DNA from: an uncultured Lachnospiraceae bacterium
GTDB lineage: Bacteria; Bacillota; Clostridia; Lachnospirales; Lachnospiraceae
Length of the DNA: 8,678 nt
Reading direction: 5' to 3'
Assembly: GCA_948468325.1 (NCBI GenBank)
Contig: CAOKHR010000087.1
Coordinates: 1-8,678, forward strand
The notes under the pieces are model-generated. The model was not told where the DNA came from. It ran no database searches and saw only the letters and a list, made by a program, of their open reading frames with translations. Positions 6,947 to 8,678 of the stretch are shown here, piece by piece. Within the stretch, counting starts at the first letter, position 1; each line of letters begins with the position of its first letter. The position numbers were made by a program, and so were the translations under genes.

Positions 6947-7007
6947 TGTTACAATTGTGAAAATAAGGTAGCAGTGAAGCCGTAAGGCTGAACTGTTACA
7001 AAATAAG
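6947..7007 (+). repeat. Direct repeat flanking the intergenic hairpin
   Basis: TGTTACAA (6947-6954) followed by AAAATAAG (6960-6967) recurs as TGTTACAAAATAAG (6994-7007), where the two parts overlap by two A. The two copies flank the hairpin at 6968-6999. TGTTAC of the right copy is the 3' arm of that hairpin; TGTTAC of the left copy could pair with the same 5' arm (GTAGCA, one G-U pair), so the two copies could compete. Function unknown. Confidence 0.5.
6968..6999 (+). other. Structured RNA hairpin with GNRA loop and tandem G-A mismatches
   Basis: On the plus strand, GTAGCAGT (6968-6975) pairs with ACTGTTAC (6992-6999, one G-U pair), then GA (6976-6977) faces GA (6990-6991), then AGCC (6978-6981) pairs with GGCT (6986-6989), closed by GTAA (6982-6985). 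The loop fits the GNRA tetraloop pattern, and GA opposite GA fits tandem sheared G-A pairs, both typical of folded RNA rather than protein-binding DNA. It lies 52 bases after the GH43 stop and 50 bases before the next start. There is no T tract, so it is not a standard terminator. It could be a processing or stability element, or part of an unrecognised leader RNA. I do not match it to a known riboswitch. Confidence 0.55.
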
Positions 7008-7049
7008 AACAGAGAAACAGAGGATGACGGGCTTTGGGAGGAAGCATTT

Positions 7050-7739
7050 ATGAATGGAATGGCACAGAAGTTAAAAGCATTTTCAGGCCGTCGGAAAACA
7101 GAGCGAGAAAGGACAGCAGAGAACGTGGAAAAAGAAGATTTTTTATTAAGTCAGATTGATGAATTCAGAGAAAAGGCAAGACAGCTTCAGGAACTGCTTT
7201 CTTCGAAAGAAGATAAAGTACAAAAGCTTCAGGAGATTGTAGCAGAGAGAGAAGGAAAGGCAAAAGAACTCTCAGACATGATTGAAGAGAGACAGGATGC
7301 CGCAGACCGCGTAGTTTCCGGCGTGGCATCACAGATTGACGGCATGATTGAGAAGGTAGATGCCAAGTTAAATGAATTAAATGAGACATTTGCAGAGCGT
7401 CTGGCTGAAAATGCGGTGGGAAGCACGGAACAGAATGAAGAAGTCCGTACACTGATCAAAGAGCACAATGAAAAGCTCAAAGAGACAATTAGTGGTCTGG
7501 AAAGTCAGTTTGACAGGATAAAGAATGAAATTTGTGAGAAAATACATACGGAGAGTGTCACCTGCTATCGCAATATGCAGACTTTGATAGAAGAGTCTGA
7601 CCAGAAGATAGAATCTGTAAATGCAAAAGTCTCAGGATTCCGTTCACTCGGAAACATATTAAAAATAATTCTTGTAATTGCTGTATTGAATTTTGCAGGC
7701 TGGGCACTTATCGTTGCCCGTATGTTTGGTCTTATATAA
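7050..7739 (+). CDS. Tail-anchored coiled-coil membrane protein, function unknown
   Basis: I do not recognise this 229-residue protein. It starts with a basic segment (residues 7-21, GRRK and RER), followed by long charged helices rich in Glu, Lys, Gln and Leu (about 25-195) that look like coiled coil, broken near 120-128 (ENAVGSTEQN). One hydrophobic helix lies at about 203-223 (ILKIILVIAVLNFAGWALIV), followed by ARMFGLI and the end. With no N-terminal signal and the only membrane segment at the C-terminus, the expected topology is cytoplasmic coiled coil anchored to the membrane by its tail. There are two cysteines (162 and 172) and no enzyme motif. GGAGG (7037-7041) sits 8 bases before the ATG. 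No convincing promoter was found, so readthrough from the GH43 gene is possible. A structural or scaffold role is only a guess. Confidence 0.85.
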   Translation: MNGMAQKLKAFSGRRKTERERTAENVEKEDFLLSQIDEFREKARQLQELLSSKEDKVQKLQEIVAEREGKAKELSDMIEERQDAADRVVSGVASQIDGMIEKVDAKLNELNETFAERLAENAVGSTEQNEEVRTLIKEHNEKLKETISGLESQFDRIKNEICEKIHTESVTCYRNMQTLIEESDQKIESVNAKVSGFRSLGNILKIILVIAVLNFAGWALIVARMFGLI

Positions 7740-7794
7740 AATACAGGTAACATTTTGGGAAAACAGGAATATATATAAGATATACAGAGTTCAT

Positions 7795-7838
7795 GGGTGT
7801 CACAAGAAGCAATACAGATATGGCTTTGAGAGACACCC
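7795..7838 (+). other. Hairpin in the leader of the pyrophosphatase gene
   Basis: GGGTGTC (7795-7801) pairs perfectly with GACACCC (7832-7838), enclosing 30 bases in which GAAGC (7806-7810) can pair with GCTTT (7823-7827, one G-U). The 3' side continues TTATTCTTG, only moderately T-rich. It could be a weak terminator of the coiled-coil gene, or a regulatory fold in the 5' leader of the pyrophosphatase gene. No known riboswitch class is recognised. A 21-codon ORF (7793-7858) with no clear ribosome binding site overlaps it. Confidence 0.4.
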
Positions 7839-7895
7839 TTATTCTTGCAGAGAAGTAATTACATACAGATGCGAAAAGGAGTACAGAGAGCAGAT

Positions 7896-8678
7896 ATGGG
7901 ATTAGAACATGAAAAAAAGGTTTGGATTATCGGGCATAAAAATCCGGATACGGATTCGATCTGTGCTGCAATTGCATATGCCAGCTTAAAAAATCAGATT
8001 AGCAATATCCGTCATGAAGCAAAACGTGCCGGAAGCATCAATGAAGAAACGCGGTATGTGCTGGATTATTTTCAGGTGAAAGAGCCTGAGCTGGTGACAG
8101 ACGTAAGAGCCCAGATCAAAGACATTTCATTTCGTCAGCTGGCAGGCGTAAGCGACCACATTTCCCTGAAACGGGCATGGGAACTGATGAGCACGGAAAA
8201 TGTTGTTACGCTTCCGGTGACAAATACAAACAACCGTTTATGCGGTCTGATTGTTACAAGGGATATTGCGACTTCCCATATGGAAGTGTACGATAACGGA
8301 GTTTTGGCTGCGGCAAAGACGTCTTATAAAAATATCGCACAGACTTTAAAAGGAACTTTTCTGGCCGGAAATGAACATGCGCATTTTACGAAAGGAAAAG
8401 TCGTGATAGAGACTTCCAGTCCTGACTGGATGGAAGAATATATGGAACAGGATGATCTGGTTATTTTGGGAGGACATTTTAAATCCCAGATGCGTGCTAT
8501 TGAAAATAATGCAAGCTGCCTTGTAGTTTGTTCTGGTTTTGCTGTCAGCAAAGAAGTTATTCAGGCAGCAAATAAAAGAGACTGTGTTGTAATTGGCTCG
8601 CCGTATGATACATTTACAGTTGCAAGGCTGATCAATCAGAGTATGCCGATCAAATATTTTATGACAAAAAATAATTTG
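7896..8678 (+). CDS. Mn-dependent inorganic pyrophosphatase with CBS and DRTGG domains, 5' part
   Basis: A family II (PpaC/DHH-type) pyrophosphatase that hydrolyses PPi to two phosphates in the cytosol. The window holds its first 261 codons, open to the right edge with no stop; family members of this kind are about 545 residues, so roughly half is present. The N-terminus carries WIIGHKNPDTDSICAAIAYA with metal ligands His14, Asp18 and Asp20. Residues about 65-130 form a first CBS domain (ISLKRAWELM...LCGLIVTRDIA), and about 140-245 match the DRTGG region (LVILGGHFKSQM, ASCLVVCSG, SPYDTFTVARLINQS). The second CBS domain starts near FMTKNNL at the edge. By family knowledge the CBS pair binds AMP, ADP or ATP, and DRTGG versions respond to diadenosine polyphosphates. 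AAGGAG (7876-7881) is 14 bases before the chosen ATG. An in-frame ATG at 7869 adds nine residues but has no good ribosome binding site. Confidence 0.93.
   Translation, partial: MGLEHEKKVWIIGHKNPDTDSICAAIAYASLKNQISNIRHEAKRAGSINEETRYVLDYFQVKEPELVTDVRAQIKDISFRQLAGVSDHISLKRAWELMSTENVVTLPVTNTNNRLCGLIVTRDIATSHMEVYDNGVLAAAKTSYKNIAQTLKGTFLAGNEHAHFTKGKVVIETSSPDWMEEYMEQDDLVILGGHFKSQMRAIENNASCLVVCSGFAVSKEVIQAANKRDCVVIGSPYDTFTVARLINQSMPIKYFMTKNNL

Noticed and set aside
6950..6967. Possible Rex-type redox operator (TTGTGAA) or CopY-like TACAnnTGTA site
   Set aside because: Only one Rex half-site is present, with no inverted partner at the right spacing, and the CopY-like match has one mismatch with no copper or redox gene downstream.
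7693..7905. 70-codon open frame across the end of the coiled-coil gene and the leader
   Set aside because: It has no ribosome binding site and no recognisable sequence, and runs through the hairpin and into the pyrophosphatase start.
1..8678. Mobile element, defence island or CRISPR array
   Set aside because: All genes read as core metabolism or small hypotheticals. I saw no transposase or integrase motifs, no terminal inverted repeats with target duplications, and no regularly spaced repeats.

Overview
This window looks like ordinary core chromosome from a strictly anaerobic, fermentative Firmicute, most likely a gut-type Clostridia/Lachnospiraceae member. The evidence is a single-chain clostridial-type pyruvate:ferredoxin oxidoreductase, a CBS/DRTGG-type family II pyrophosphatase, strong GGAGG ribosome binding sites, A/T-leaning intergenic DNA and a small four-cysteine protein that resembles the clostridial DUF6472 family. 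I see no transposase, integrase, phage gene, CRISPR array, tRNA or rRNA.

Layout. On the minus strand, pyrG (CTP synthase, 92-1696) ends in a strong hairpin at 33-71. Its promoter lies in the divergent intergenic region 1697-1894, which also holds two short inverted repeats and a perfect tandem 11-bp repeat. Everything to the right reads on the plus strand: a 56-residue Cys4 protein (1895-2065), the large nifJ-type pyruvate:ferredoxin oxidoreductase (2140-5670) closed by a clear intrinsic terminator (5688-5736), a GH43 glycoside hydrolase with its own likely promoter (5815-6915), a 134-nt gap with a notable structured hairpin (6968-6999), a coiled-coil protein with one C-terminal membrane helix (7050-7739), a 156-nt leader with a second hairpin (7795-7838), and the first 261 codons of a CBS-domain Mn-dependent inorganic pyrophosphatase that runs off the right edge (7896-8678). 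No gene-free stretch exceeds 300 bases.

How the genes relate. PyrG makes CTP. The oxidoreductase turns pyruvate into acetyl-CoA, CO2 and reduced ferredoxin, the central step of clostridial fermentation. The pyrophosphatase hydrolyses the PPi released by biosynthesis and, by family knowledge, senses adenine nucleotides. The GH43 enzyme has no signal peptide, so it probably acts on imported oligosaccharides. These are mostly independent housekeeping units rather than one pathway. I do not find convincing evidence of a new multi-gene system. The best second-look items are RNA-level: a GNRA-capped hairpin with tandem G-A mismatches upstream of the coiled-coil gene, mutually exclusive hairpins that cover the oxidoreductase ribosome binding site, and the structured leader of the pyrophosphatase. 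The two uncharacterised proteins (Cys4 and tail-anchored coiled coil) are next.
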